This document shows positions 19,813 to 29,482 of a DNA stretch of 64,000 nt, piece by piece. The DNA lies in assembly GCA_963677605.2 (NCBI GenBank), contig CAXXDX010000006.1, forward strand, positions 1,364,001-1,428,000, in the 5' to 3' direction. This DNA is from JAGLOK01 sp963677605. Lineage in GTDB: Bacteria; Bacillota; Clostridia; Christensenellales; UMGS416. Under the pieces are notes generated by a model. The model had not been told where the DNA came from. It saw nothing but the letters and a program-made list of their open reading frames with translations, and did no database searches. A program made the position numbers and the translations under genes. How positions within the stretch are numbered: position 1 is the stretch's first letter; every line of letters starts with the position of its first letter.

Positions 19813-21819
19813 TCAAGAATGGCTGTTCAACAAAAACCTTACACTATGGTCTCCATCTTTTTTTATTTCATAAAGCTTCTTTGTTTCAATGTTTGCATCT
19901 CCATAGAACATATCTCTATATGTATCAATAAAATAATCATCAATCTCCAATATACATAAATGAGTATACCCTTCACTTATAATATAGTCTGATAACTCAG
20001 TTGGAGTTAGATGAGCATCCAAGTCGCTTTTAACTTCTTCCAATGGACATAATGAAAAGTTCTCACGACTCGTAAATACGGGCACACTGTTATATTGCAA
20101 AAGATTCGCTAAATGTCCGCTGTCTCCCTGTGTTACAACATAAACTTTTCCTTCCATACCAACTTTTGAAATGATTTCTTCTCCGATAATCTTTGCTCTG
20201 TAATTATATGATGTTTTATAATCTATATCTTTTTCATATCGATATACTGTAAGCGGAGCAGGCATAATGAAAACAACCGTTAGAAGCATTAAACTCCCCA
20301 TTATTATTGTTTTTGCCAATCTATTTTCCCAAATCTTTTCTTTGTTCATCAATATTCCAATGCCGCCTATAACCGGATAAGCAATAGCGGAAAGCAAATA
20401 CCTGTCCAAACACGCAGATTTAATACCTTCAGCATATGAAAACTTACAATAAGATAGCATAAGAGATATTGTATATATTGTTATACCAATAAGAAAGACA
20501 AGCCATATCTTCACATACTCTTTTTTTAAACATTTCTTAATGCCAAAACTATATATTATAACGATAAAAGAAATTATAACTACAAGCATTAGATTAAGAT
20601 TAATACCGTAAATGTTCAGCTTCAAGATGTTCTTGCCAAATTGTGAAACCAGAAGTTTTGTGTTGCCCTCAAGTTTAAATATTACAGAAGCAGCGAATCC
20701 TATTGATGTCATGCACAATGAGACAAACAAAGGCAATGAGCGCTTTCTTTTTTTATTTTTCAATAATATTGCCGCAATTCCCAAAGCAATAGATAGCAAT
20801 AGAAAAATCAAACTTAACGGTGATGCAACAGCAGGAATCAAATCTCCCAATGGATGACACCAAGTTTGGCCTTCGTTGAATTTTCCTGTTCCTGTCAGCA
20901 TTTTTAAAACGTATGAATATATTGATGAAGCCAGTATTGCTAGTGCGCTAATAATAATCTGTTTTTTAATGTCATTTTGTTTTAATTTGCCACTTACATA
21001 AACCTCACGCAGTATTAGAAAAAATACAAGCATTGAAAATAGTATGCCTGTAGCATTTTTTATGTGCGGCAGCAAGACACAGCCCAATATAATTATTATA
21101 AAATAGTTTTTTGTTTTATCTTTATTAACATAATAGTACGCAACCAGCGAACCGGAAATTACCGGCAGCATAGCATCACAATATAAATTTGGTCTCGGCT
21201 GATGAGACATAAACATTAATATCGCATACATTACAACATAATATATAGCCACAGTATATGCTCTGTTCCACTTTAAACCGGATGCGGGAAGCAGCAGACA
21301 TGCCCAATAAACAAACCACATTCCAGATAGCATATATCCTTCATTCATTCCAGACAAAGAAATAATAAACGCATTAAATATCGGCATCCCTAATGTTTGC
21401 GGCTGAAGAATTCCGCTTGCTATATGTATTCCGTCAAATGCAATCAAAGAACGAACAGCAAGACCCCAATGAGAGAAATCGTCCCATGTATATAAATGAT
21501 TATCATGAACAAGAAATATGTAAACAGAAACAGACAGCAAAAATACTATAAATGCAGGATTGTTTATATATTGAATTATGCCTTTAAAAAAGTTTTTTTG
21601 TCTTATGCTTTTATAGATTGCTATACAAAAAGCAACAAAAGATATCCCGGCTAACATATATGATGACATTTGCAAACCAAATACAGATACAATAATCAAC
21701 ATAGTTATAATGATCCCGCTTGCACTTATAAATATCGATTCTAAAGGATTTAATTCCAGCAGTATATAAATAGCATATGATAGGATGAAAATTATAATTA
21801 AAGGTTTTATAAGAAGCAT
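19813..21819 (-). CDS. Polytopic membrane protein, possible GT-C-type glycosyltransferase
   Basis: A 668-residue protein with about 12-13 hydrophobic helices and a soluble C-terminal domain (about residues 545-668). An acidic pair in the first large outside loop (YTWDDFSHWG, near residue 113) resembles the catalytic Asp motif of GT-C lipid-sugar-dependent transferases. The protein also has the multi-helix plus C-terminal domain layout of that class. I could not assign a specific family. No wall-sugar gene cluster surrounds it. Long AT-rich flanks of about 200 nt on the upstream side hold nothing else recognisable. Confidence 0.55.
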   Translation of the reverse strand: MLLIKPLIIIFILSYAIYILLELNPLESIFISASGIIITMLIIVSVFGLQMSSYMLAGISFVAFCIAIYKSIRQKNFFKGIIQYINNPAFIVFLLSVSVYIFLVHDNHLYTWDDFSHWGLAVRSLIAFDGIHIASGILQPQTLGMPIFNAFIISLSGMNEGYMLSGMWFVYWACLLLPASGLKWNRAYTVAIYYVVMYAILMFMSHQPRPNLYCDAMLPVISGSLVAYYYVNKDKTKNYFIIIILGCVLLPHIKNATGILFSMLVFFLILREVYVSGKLKQNDIKKQIIISALAILASSIYSYVLKMLTGTGKFNEGQTWCHPLGDLIPAVASPLSLIFLLLSIALGIAAILLKNKKRKRSLPLFVSLCMTSIGFAASVIFKLEGNTKLLVSQFGKNILKLNIYGINLNLMLVVIISFIVIIYSFGIKKCLKKEYVKIWLVFLIGITIYTISLMLSYCKFSYAEGIKSACLDRYLLSAIAYPVIGGIGILMNKEKIWENRLAKTIIMGSLMLLTVVFIMPAPLTVYRYEKDIDYKTSYNYRAKIIGEEIISKVGMEGKVYVVTQGDSGHLANLLQYNSVPVFTSRENFSLCPLEEVKSDLDAHLTPTELSDYIISEGYTHLCILEIDDYFIDTYRDMFYGDANIETKKLYEIKKDGDHSVRFLLNSHS

Positions 21820-22028
21820 GCACCAATTACTTTCTCTTTTTATTTTATCGCTTTCATATTATACATATTCATACATTTTTTTGCTATAAAATTTTTACAT
21901 TTTTTTATCCGGACATCTCAATACTCACCACGGCATAAAACTATAGATATATGAAAACAGATAAAAAAGATTATAAATGTATTTAAAGCTTATAGTGGGA
22001 AAACAATAAAACTGAGCTTTGACTTTGT

Positions 22029-22862
22029 TTATTTCATCTCAGCTTCTATATATTTTTCAATCATCATTTTAAACGCATTTTGTATTCTTCCCACGCAGGA
22101 ATTACCCGAGGAATTATAGTAAATACCGTCAATGTGAGCTACAGGCAGCACATGAATCGACGTACCGGATAAAAATGCTCCGTCAAATTCAGACAAATCA
22201 TTAAAACTCACCTCAGTCTCTATAACCTTTATACCTTGTGAAACACAAACATCCAGCACATGCTTTCTGGTGATGCCTTCAAGCACCATATCTTTGTGAG
22301 GTGTATAAACAACACCATCCTTTGTAAAAAATATGTTGGACCTGCTTCCTTCGGTAACATTCATCTCATCGTTAACCAGAAGCACTTCATATACATTTTT
22401 GTTTGCAATGGTTTCACTTACAGCTTGCCTATAGCTGTCACTCATCCTTTTTGCGTGCGGATTTGCCCTCATAAGTTTTAAACCCGCAAGGGATACTCCA
22501 TCATCATAAACCTTTTTGTCAGGATAATAGGTTTTCGGCATATATATTATATATTTTTGAGAATCCGCAGAAGAATAACAAATGATCTTTACATTACAGT
22601 TTTTTTCTTTATTTTCAGATAGAAGACATTTAATATGTTCTTTTATCTTAGATTCATTAATTCTATAATTCTTCCATTTCAAAAGCATAATAGAGTTCTG
22701 CATACGCTTCATATGGTCTTCCCAGAAAAGTATTGTGCCATCTATAATCCTAATAACTTCATAAACAGCTCCATTATCTGAAATGCTTAAGTTATCAAGC
22801 TGCTCGGCATTTTCAATTTTCCCGTCTATTATGCACTTTGTGCCCACGGCATCTCGTATCAT
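22029..22862 (-). CDS. Class IV aminotransferase (BCAT/D-amino-acid aminotransferase/ADC lyase group)
   Basis: A 277-residue PLP enzyme of fold type IV. The PLP lysine is probably in NPHAKRMSDSYRQ (near residue 139), the conserved EGSRSNIFF is near 170-178, and LEGITRK is near 192. The sequence does not separate branched-chain, D-amino-acid or aminodeoxychorismate activity. It stands alone on the minus strand, divergent from the homocysteine methyltransferase gene. Confidence 0.85.
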   Translation of the reverse strand: MIRDAVGTKCIIDGKIENAEQLDNLSISDNGAVYEVIRIIDGTILFWEDHMKRMQNSIMLLKWKNYRINESKIKEHIKCLLSENKEKNCNVKIICYSSADSQKYIIYMPKTYYPDKKVYDDGVSLAGLKLMRANPHAKRMSDSYRQAVSETIANKNVYEVLLVNDEMNVTEGSRSNIFFTKDGVVYTPHKDMVLEGITRKHVLDVCVSQGIKVIETEVSFNDLSEFDGAFLSGTSIHVLPVAHIDGIYYNSSGNSCVGRIQNAFKMMIEKYIEAEMK

Positions 22863-23069
22863 TTAACCGTCCATCCTGTCTTTTTATCTGTTATCTGCTC
22901 AGTAATCGCGGGAACAAATTATGTCCCTTAAATCACTGTACTTTATAACTATAATGATAAATCTAAAACAATAATAACATAAAATAAAAACATTTTTACC
23001 TTTATTCTTACGCAGATTGTACGCTTTGTACTTTTGTGATAACATCTATAGTTAAAAGGCGGGATTTTT

Positions 23070-24302
23070 ATGAAATTTAACGATAAATTAAAAAGTGAAG
23101 TTTTGCTGTTTGACGGCGCTATGGGCACGCAGCTTTCCGAACGCGGAATAGAGTACGAACTTCCGGATGAATTAAACCTCACACATCCCGATGATGTCTA
23201 CGCTGTGTTTAAGTCATATGTGGATGCAGGCTCTCATGCCATAGAGACAAATACACTCGGCGCAAACGCCGTAAAGCTTGCACGCTTCGGCCTTGAAGAT
23301 AAAACCGAGGAGATTAACTCGGCAAGCGTAGCCCTAGCCAAAAAGGCAGCAAACGGCAGCGCTTTGGTCGCGCTTTCCATAGGCTCAAACGGCGAGCTTT
23401 TAAAGCCATTCGGCCCCTTGGACTTTGACGATGCGTTAAACTCTTACAAGCGCCAGATAAAAGGCGGCATAGAAGCTGACGTATTATACTTTGAAACGCA
23501 GACGGATCTTTCCGAAGCACGCACCGGTCTTATAGCCGCCCGCGAGGTTTCAAGCCAGCCTGTAGTATTGTCGTTTACATTCGAGCATAATCAAAAGACA
23601 GTCATGGGCAATCCACCAGAGTGCTGCGCGATAATCGCCGACAGGATGAAGATAGACGCATTGGGAATCAACTGCTCAGGAGGCCCCGAAGAGCTTCTTC
23701 CAGTTCTTAAGATAATGAAAAACTACTGCTCGCTCCCTGTAATAGTCCAGCCAAACGCAGGACTTCCGGAGCTTGTGGACGGAAAGTCGCAGTTCCCGTT
23801 CGGAGCAGAAACGATGTGCGAGAAGATGAAGCCAATAGTTGAAGCCGGCGCATCGTCCATCGGCGGATGCTGCGGAACAACGCCTCACCACATCGAGCTA
23901 TTAAAAGAAATGCTGGAAGGCTCAACTCCTCCTGAAATAAAAAAAGTTGACACCGACTACATCTGCTCAAGAAGAACGTTTGTAACTCTAGATGAAGCAT
24001 TAAGCGCCTCCTATGAATTTAAACCGCAGGAATCCACCTCCCCATATGACCTGATGGACATTTCCTTCTCGCTTGGCGAGGAAAAATCGGTAACACTGGA
24101 TGTGTCGGATATTTCATATGACAAAATCAAAGAGCTTATGCTTGAAGGCCAAGACATGCCGGGCAGACCGCTTCTTTTCAAAGTGAGTACTTCCGAGCAG
24201 GCTGAGGCCGCACTCAAGCACTATCACGGCATAGCCGCCATACAATCGGAAGATGACAGCATAAAGGAAATCGCCGACAAATACGGTGCGTATATTATAT
24301 AA
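23070..24302 (+). CDS. Homocysteine S-methyltransferase family protein with unusual C-terminal extension
   Basis: A 410-residue protein. Residues 1-290 form the MetH-type homocysteine-binding barrel: LLFDGAMGTQL at the start, then the zinc cysteines in GINCSGGP (about 202) and in IGGCCGTTP (about 267-268). It has no folate or cobalamin domain. The last ~120 residues contain the repeated-looking KPQES and VTLDVSDISYDKIKELM segments and are not assigned. The methyl donor is unknown; S-methylmethionine or a partner corrinoid protein are options. GGCGGGA precedes the ATG. A second homocysteine methyltransferase is at 55.1 kb. Confidence 0.85.
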   Translation: MKFNDKLKSEVLLFDGAMGTQLSERGIEYELPDELNLTHPDDVYAVFKSYVDAGSHAIETNTLGANAVKLARFGLEDKTEEINSASVALAKKAANGSALVALSIGSNGELLKPFGPLDFDDALNSYKRQIKGGIEADVLYFETQTDLSEARTGLIAAREVSSQPVVLSFTFEHNQKTVMGNPPECCAIIADRMKIDALGINCSGGPEELLPVLKIMKNYCSLPVIVQPNAGLPELVDGKSQFPFGAETMCEKMKPIVEAGASSIGGCCGTTPHHIELLKEMLEGSTPPEIKKVDTDYICSRRTFVTLDEALSASYEFKPQESTSPYDLMDISFSLGEEKSVTLDVSDISYDKIKELMLEGQDMPGRPLLFKVSTSEQAEAALKHYHGIAAIQSEDDSIKEIADKYGAYII

Positions 24303-24650
24303 TAACTAGATTTTTAAGACTTCCTGTGTTCGGCTGAATAGTAGATGGCTTGTTTATTAAAGAATATGGCTTGTTTATATAAACCGTATTCTTAAGCCAA
24401 CCGTTTAAGTGGCTGATATTCAAAATTCTACGTTCCCGCGCAAGCAGCACAGTAAAAGCTAATTTCACTCGCCAGCCGACCACTGCTCAAAGAGTGTGGC
24501 GGCAAGAGTAAATTTGCGGTTTTCATGGAAGCCATGAAAATTTTCCTTGCGAAAAGCGTCCTTCTTTTGATACTTTTCTTTAACGCAAAGAAAAGTATGC
24601 CCATCCGGCAGGATAATCTTTTCTTTTTTATTATCTTTTTTATCACGCCA
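24303..24650. repeat. Noncoding stretch with a copy of the modular hairpin repeat
   Basis: No gene. At 24570-24598 a perfect 12-bp hairpin (ATACTTTTCTTT with AAAGAAAAGTAT) is followed by GCCCATCCGGCAGGAT. The same order of hairpin then GCCAAGCGGCAGCGAT occurs in the 35 kb and 42 kb repeat clusters. A TTTCATGG/CCATGAAA hairpin lies at about 24521-24539. Confidence 0.6.
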
Positions 24651-24651
24651 A

Positions 24652-24683
24652 AAAACCCGCCCTTATCAAAAAGAGCGGGTTTT
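24652..24683 (-). terminator. Terminator of the LCP lipoprotein gene
   Basis: On the minus strand AAAACCCGC pairs with GCGGGTTTT, followed by more T. It lies 20 nt after the stop of the LCP-family gene. Confidence 0.8.
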
Positions 24684-24702
24684 GCTTTATCCTCATAGTT
24701 TC

Positions 24703-25698
24703 TTAATTCCCGTAAACAAAATCTTTCACAGCATCCACATCTGTTTCTCTGCTGTAAATTATATAAGGCATATTACCAATCTGCTCCACTTCTATGTCAA
24801 TCGGCACGTGCAGAAATTCATGCCCTCCGTCCATACAGTATAGCGCAAGCTCCGCAATTTCTTCCCATTCTTTTTCTTTTATATTGGTCGAAAAAGTCTT
24901 TGCATAAAGTCTTGCGATTGCAGCCATGCGTCCTTTGTCCATATCAGCCATATCTATCACATCAATCAAAGAATCGATTATAATCTCATGACGCTCTCTG
25001 AATCTTTCTTCTTCATCCGCAATCGGATTTTCCTCGTCAAGGTTTCTGTATGTGTCCATGAAGTAGCCCGAAACCTGTATGCCGTTTAAAACCTGTTCGC
25101 CTTCTGTTTTGATTTCATACCATACATACCCGAGAATATCCTCAACAGTCTGCGACATCTCGTTTATGGATAAATCCTTTATATCTATTTTAAGCCCGCC
25201 AAGCTCATCGACTATCGACTTCACGCCTTCTATGTTCATAATAACCCAGCCGTCAATTTCCACTCCGAATCTGGCTTTCAATGTGCTCATCAGCACATCC
25301 GGTCCGTATTGAGCATATACGAACTGCAGCTGCGTTTCATCCGCGCCCTCTTCAAGCACGGGTTTGACTTTAAGATTATAAGGAAAAGTCGTAAATCTTA
25401 TTGACTGCGTGCCGGGATCAAGAGTTATAAGAATGTGGGTAAGAGCATAATTTTGAATGTTTTTGTCGGAAAAGTCTCCGTTCATTGAGCCCATAAGCAG
25501 TATGTTTGTAATCTCACCGGAAAAAATGTTTTCAGTTTCCGACTCTTCTTTGTTTGTTGATTCCGGCGAAGTGCTTTCGGTTTGTGTTTTTGCAGTTTCG
25601 GTATCCTGTGTTTTTTCGGCTTGGTTTCCGCTGCATCCTGCAAGCAGTGAAAACACCATCAATAATGTAATAAATATATATATCGCTTTTTTAAGCAT
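24703..25698 (-). CDS. LytR-CpsA-Psr family lipoprotein with degenerate active site
   Basis: A 331-residue LCP-domain protein. Unlike typical LCP enzymes it has a lipoprotein signal (lipobox LLAGC, Cys near residue 22) in place of a plain transmembrane anchor. A Thr/Ser/Glu linker follows, then the LCP fold (NILLMGSMNGD to about residue 300). The usual PRDT loop reads FPYNLKV, and the usual YxRxR site is replaced by YFMDTYRNL followed by acidic residues. Key Arg residues for polyprenyl-phosphate binding are therefore not in place. It may be a regulator or a pseudo-enzyme. An intact LCP is at 36.5 kb. Confidence 0.82.
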   Translation of the reverse strand: MLKKAIYIFITLLMVFSLLAGCSGNQAEKTQDTETAKTQTESTSPESTNKEESETENIFSGEITNILLMGSMNGDFSDKNIQNYALTHILITLDPGTQSIRFTTFPYNLKVKPVLEEGADETQLQFVYAQYGPDVLMSTLKARFGVEIDGWVIMNIEGVKSIVDELGGLKIDIKDLSINEMSQTVEDILGYVWYEIKTEGEQVLNGIQVSGYFMDTYRNLDEENPIADEEERFRERHEIIIDSLIDVIDMADMDKGRMAAIARLYAKTFSTNIKEKEWEEIAELALYCMDGGHEFLHVPIDIEVEQIGNMPYIIYSRETDVDAVKDFVYGN

Positions 25699-25794
25699 TA
25701 AAAACCTCCGAAGTTTTTTCGGCTATATTATATCATAATAAAAGAAAAGCGCCATAAGACGCTCAAAAAATAGAAGAGTATAACAATTATTCCC

Positions 25795-26916
25795 TTAGGC
25801 CTTTAAGGCTTTTTCGGGTAAAATGAATTCTTTGTCCATTGCTTTTGCCACAGCTTCATATGTTATATGCCCGTCATATGTGTTAAGCCCTTGCATAAGC
25901 GGTTTCGACTCCAGAAGAGCCTTTTTGACGCCTTTATCGGCAAGCTGCAAAAGATACGGCAGCGTAACTCCCGTTAGCGCCCATGTGGATGTGTGAGGCA
26001 CAGCGCCCGGCATGTTTGCCACGCTGTAGTGCACCACTCCATGTTTTTCATACGCAGGATTGTCATGCGTTGTAATCCTGTCAATGGTTTCAACTGTTCC
26101 GCCCTGGTCAATTGCAACATCGACTATTACGGAGCCTTTTTTCATTCCGCGCACCATGTCCTCCGTCACAGTCTTCGGAGCTTTTGCGCCCGGAACTAAA
26201 ACTGCGCCCACCAGAACATCTGCCTTTGAAACCAGATTGCCCAGTGTATAATAGCTTGACATAACGGTGTTTATCCTGCCGTTAAAAAATCTGTCAAGCT
26301 CGGCAAGTTTTCTTTGATTTATGTCAAGCACGGTAACGTTTGCTCCCATGCCAACTGCTATCTTTGCGGCATTTGAGCCGACTATTCCGCCGCCGACGAC
26401 TACAACATGCGCAGGCGCCACTCCCGGAACTCCGCCGAGCAGCATTCCGCTTCCGCCGTAGTATGCCTGCTGCAGCGTTGCTGCCACCTGTACAGACATG
26501 CGCCCCGCCACTTCGCTCATGGGTATTAAAAGAGGAAGCGAACCGTCTTCCAGCTGAACCGTTTCATATGCGATGCCGGTCACTTTCTTTTTTATAAGCG
26601 CATCTGCAAGAGGCTTGTTTGGCGCAAGATGAATATAAGTAAACAGAGCCTGTCCTTGTTTAAAAAGCTCATATTCCGATTCAAGAGGCTCTTTGACCTT
26701 AACGATTAAATCCGCCCTCTCAAAAACTTCGCCGGCACTGCTTGCTATCTTCGCACCTGATGAGACATATTCATCATCCAAGATACCGCTGCCGGTTCCG
26801 GCATTTTTCTGAACAATAACTTCGTGCCCATGCACAGCCAGCGCATGTACACCTGCAGGAGTAAGCGCAACTCTGTTTTCATTGTTTTTAATCTCTTTTG
26901 GTACGCCGATTATCAT
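25795..26916 (-). CDS. ald: Alanine dehydrogenase
   Basis: Interconverts L-alanine and pyruvate with NAD and ammonia. The 373-residue protein opens with the family signature IGVPKEIKNNENRVALTPAG. It has the catalytic Lys in KVKEPL, His in YIHLAPN and the nucleotide-binding GGGIVGSNAAKIA near residue 175. The Lrp/AsnC gene directly upstream (48 nt gap, same strand) is the likely regulator. Confidence 0.96.
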   Translation of the reverse strand: MIIGVPKEIKNNENRVALTPAGVHALAVHGHEVIVQKNAGTGSGILDDEYVSSGAKIASSAGEVFERADLIVKVKEPLESEYELFKQGQALFTYIHLAPNKPLADALIKKKVTGIAYETVQLEDGSLPLLIPMSEVAGRMSVQVAATLQQAYYGGSGMLLGGVPGVAPAHVVVVGGGIVGSNAAKIAVGMGANVTVLDINQRKLAELDRFFNGRINTVMSSYYTLGNLVSKADVLVGAVLVPGAKAPKTVTEDMVRGMKKGSVIVDVAIDQGGTVETIDRITTHDNPAYEKHGVVHYSVANMPGAVPHTSTWALTGVTLPYLLQLADKGVKKALLESKPLMQGLNTYDGHITYEAVAKAMDKEFILPEKALKA

Positions 26917-26964
26917 TTTTGATACCTCACAAACAATATTGCCCGGCGCAGCTTAAGATACGCC

Positions 26965-27408
26965 TCACGGGCTTATGGAATAACGCTCCTTAAACGTTTT
27001 GAGCATTACGATTGTTCTGGTTCTTGCGAACTCGTGCAGGTTGCGAAGCTTTGTAAGAAGCTGTTCCAATGTTGCTGTGTTTTTAGTTGAAACCCTGATC
27101 ATGAAATCATAATCGCCCGCCACATAAAAGCAGGATAGGATTTCTTTTTCTTTCTCCAAAAGCTCCAGAAACTTTGTTGCGGGCTTTGTGCCTCTCAGCG
27201 TAACAAACAATATTGCCTCAAGCTCGTTTCCTGTAAGCTTCGGGTCAAGTATTGTTGTAAACTGCTTAATGACGCCTCCGTCCACCATCTTCTTAATTCT
27301 GTCAGCAACAGCCGGCGGGGATAAATTTACTTTCTTGCTGATGTCGCTTACCGGTGTTCTTGCATTCTCCTGAAGAATGTTAATAATTTCTACATCAATT
27401 GCATCCAT
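26965..27408 (-). CDS. Lrp/AsnC-family transcriptional regulator
   Basis: A 147-residue protein with an N-terminal winged HTH (TPVSDISKKVNLSPPAVADRI, about residues 18-40) and a C-terminal RAM/AsnC effector domain. It sits just upstream of ald, and Lrp-type regulators commonly control ald in response to alanine. The promoter is probably in the 190 nt between this gene and the divergent esterase gene. Confidence 0.92.
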   Translation of the reverse strand: MDAIDVEIINILQENARTPVSDISKKVNLSPPAVADRIKKMVDGGVIKQFTTILDPKLTGNELEAILFVTLRGTKPATKFLELLEKEKEILSCFYVAGDYDFMIRVSTKNTATLEQLLTKLRNLHEFARTRTIVMLKTFKERYSISP

Positions 27409-27602
27409 AGATTTTATCCTTAAGTTTATTTTATCATATGCACAATATTATACCGTACTTCAGAGAATTTTCCTAGTAAAATAAGCTTGTTGACGATTTA
27501 TTCCTATTTAAATTAATGGCATGCTACAAAAATGCCGCAACAAAGTGTTTTCTTGATTAAAATTTAGGATTATAATGGTACAAACAAAACAAGGAGAATG
27601 TT

Positions 27603-28562
27603 ATGCCACTAATTGATAAACCGCTGGAAGAACTTAAATCCTACATGGGTATAAACGAGAGACCGGATGATATTGAAGAGTATTGGGAACGTGCTCTTGC
27701 TGAAATGAAAGCTGTCGACCCTAAAGTAGAATTAATACCCGCAGACTTCACATCGCCTTATGCGGAATGCTACGATATGTATTTCACAGGCGTTGGCGGT
27801 GCCAGAATATATGCAAAGTTTTTAAAGCCGAAAAATATTAAAAAACCGTGCCCCGCAGTTTTGCAGTTTCACGGATACACAGGAAGCAGCGGAGACTGGT
27901 TTGACAAACTGCCTTATGTCGCGGCCGGATATTGCGTTGCAGCGCTTGACTGCCGAGGACAAGGCGGAAAATCGGAAGATATCGGCGGCGTAAAAGGCAA
28001 TACACATAAAGGACACATCATCCGCGGTTTGGAAGAAGGCCCGGAAAAGCTCCTTTTCCGTTCAATCTTTCTGGACACAGCACAGCTTGCTGACATAGTC
28101 ATGAATATGGATTTCGTTGACGAAACACGAGTAGGCTGCTTTGGCGGCTCTCAGGGCGGCGCGCTGACTATTGCGTGTGCAAGCCTTGAACCCAGAATAA
28201 AACTGGCAGCACCGACATTCCCTTTCCTTTGCGACTACCGCAGGGTTTGGGAAATGGATATGGATGACAGGGCATATATTGAAATACGTGATTGGTTCAG
28301 ACGATTTGATCCCCGACATGAACGTGAGGATGAATTTTTCCATACTCTTGGGTATATAGATCTGCAGCACCTCGCACACAGAATAAAAGCAGAAGTTTTG
28401 ATGTTTACAGGGCTTATGGATGATATTTGTCCTCCATCAACACAGTTTGCTGCATATAATAAAATGACTTGCGAGAAAAATATGGTGATATATCCTGACT
28501 TTGGACACGAAGGGCTTCCTGATGTGAACGATTTAACATTTGAGTTTTTGATGGGATTATAA
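27603..28562 (+). CDS. CE7-family acetyl esterase (acetyl xylan esterase / cephalosporin-C deacetylase)
   Basis: A 319-residue alpha/beta hydrolase of the AXE1/CE7 family, which removes acetyl groups from xylo-oligosaccharides and related compounds in the cytoplasm. The RGQGG motif (DCRGQGGKS), the nucleophile GGSQGG near residue 182, Asp in GLMDDICPPS near 271 and His in FGHEG near 302 are all visible. AAGGAG precedes the ATG. A terminator follows within 25 nt, so the gene is monocistronic. Confidence 0.93.
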   Translation: MPLIDKPLEELKSYMGINERPDDIEEYWERALAEMKAVDPKVELIPADFTSPYAECYDMYFTGVGGARIYAKFLKPKNIKKPCPAVLQFHGYTGSSGDWFDKLPYVAAGYCVAALDCRGQGGKSEDIGGVKGNTHKGHIIRGLEEGPEKLLFRSIFLDTAQLADIVMNMDFVDETRVGCFGGSQGGALTIACASLEPRIKLAAPTFPFLCDYRRVWEMDMDDRAYIEIRDWFRRFDPRHEREDEFFHTLGYIDLQHLAHRIKAEVLMFTGLMDDICPPSTQFAAYNKMTCEKNMVIYPDFGHEGLPDVNDLTFEFLMGL

Positions 28563-28574
28563 AACATAAGTTTT

Positions 28575-29047
28575 TCAAAGGCGCTTCTTTTGAAGCGTCT
28601 TTTTTATGCCCATTCGCTCCGCCAATGCGGCGACTTCGGTATTTGCTATATCTTCCACATTAAAATCTATTCCTTGCCCAAGCAGGTTATAGCTTTCTTC
28701 GCATCCTCCGATTTTTTCATTATGCTCTTTGGTTCTATAGGCAGAATTGATATAAATCGGTTTATCAAAGTAGTCGCGGATATATTGCAATGCTGTCACC
28801 AGCTCTATATCAATTAATATTTTATCACTGCCATCATGGCATTTAAACTCACAAACCATGAAGTTCTCCGTGAGTATTAATTTGCCATCCTTTTCTAAAG
28901 AGTATTCTTTTACATTCGACTCTTCAATTTTATAGTATACATCCTCAGCTTTGCTTTCCTCGGTATATGCGGTTTGGAACCGAGAAAAAAACAGACAGAT
29001 AATATTAATGAGTATCAGAAAAGAAATTAGTGCCTTCTATTCAACAT
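28575..29047 (-). pseudogene. Broken M15-type D-Ala-D-Ala carboxypeptidase gene
   Basis: On the minus strand the ATG at 29045-29047, preceded by GAGGGGGAAAG, runs into a stop after six codons. Shifting by one base gives a signal-peptide-like stretch (ALISFLILINIICLFFSRF) and then an intact frame to 28575. That frame includes the M15 motif INSAYRTKEHNEKIGG. The zinc site that should read SxHxxGxAxD is SYNLLGQGID, with His lost, and the C-terminal HxxW/HVD region is missing because the frame ends in the neighbour's terminator. A one-base frameshift, a lost ligand and truncation all point to a dead gene. A GTG/ATG-started 94-residue fragment (28575-28859) remains open. Confidence 0.72.
28580..28606 (+). 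terminator. Terminator of the CE7 esterase gene
   Basis: A GGCGCTTC / GAAGCGTC stem with a TTTT loop and a run of T. The broken M15 gene on the other strand reads into this hairpin. Confidence 0.88.
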
Positions 29048-29070
29048 CTTTCCCCCTCAGCCTATTATAC

Positions 29071-29101
29071 AAAAAAAGTCAGCCGGAGCTGACCTTTTTT
29101 T
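29071..29101. terminator. Bidirectional intrinsic terminator
   Basis: GTCAGC and GCTGAC arms around CGGA, flanked by seven A on the left and seven T on the right. It works on either strand and separates the M15 remnant from the small membrane protein genes. Confidence 0.85.
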
Positions 29102-29209
29102 GACAAACTGTAGAACCATATATATAGTTCTTATAATTCATCTAGATATATTTACATTTGAAATACAATCTATATATCTGTGCTTCTATTAAAATAATTG
29201 AATTCAAAT

Positions 29210-29482
29210 TTATATTTTATCTTTTTGACTCTCCTTTTTAAACTTATCTTCATAGATTTTTTGTGCTTTGTAACCTAACAAAGACATTGGTTGTTTTTTT
29301 CTTAATAAATGAATAAGATTGTAAGCTTTATCTTTATCTCCATCCATAATTGCTTCACGGATTTTCCTAAAGTGCATTCTATTAAAAACTTGATTATAAA
29401 TTACTACTAATAAAATCACTATCAAGATAGCTAAAAACACACTAATCATGCGTATATTATCATTTGTTATAAATAATCGCAT
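29210..29482 (-). CDS. Small single-helix membrane protein, unknown
   Basis: A 90-residue protein with one hydrophobic helix (about residues 11-30) and a basic helical C-terminal part. Its ATG overlaps the stop of the 192-residue gene by one base. No family is recognised. It is the last gene of a three-gene set behind an RHS tip. Confidence 0.6.
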   Translation of the reverse strand: MRLFITNDNIRMISVFLAILIVILLVVIYNQVFNRMHFRKIREAIMDGDKDKAYNLIHLLRKKQPMSLLGYKAQKIYEDKFKKESQKDKI

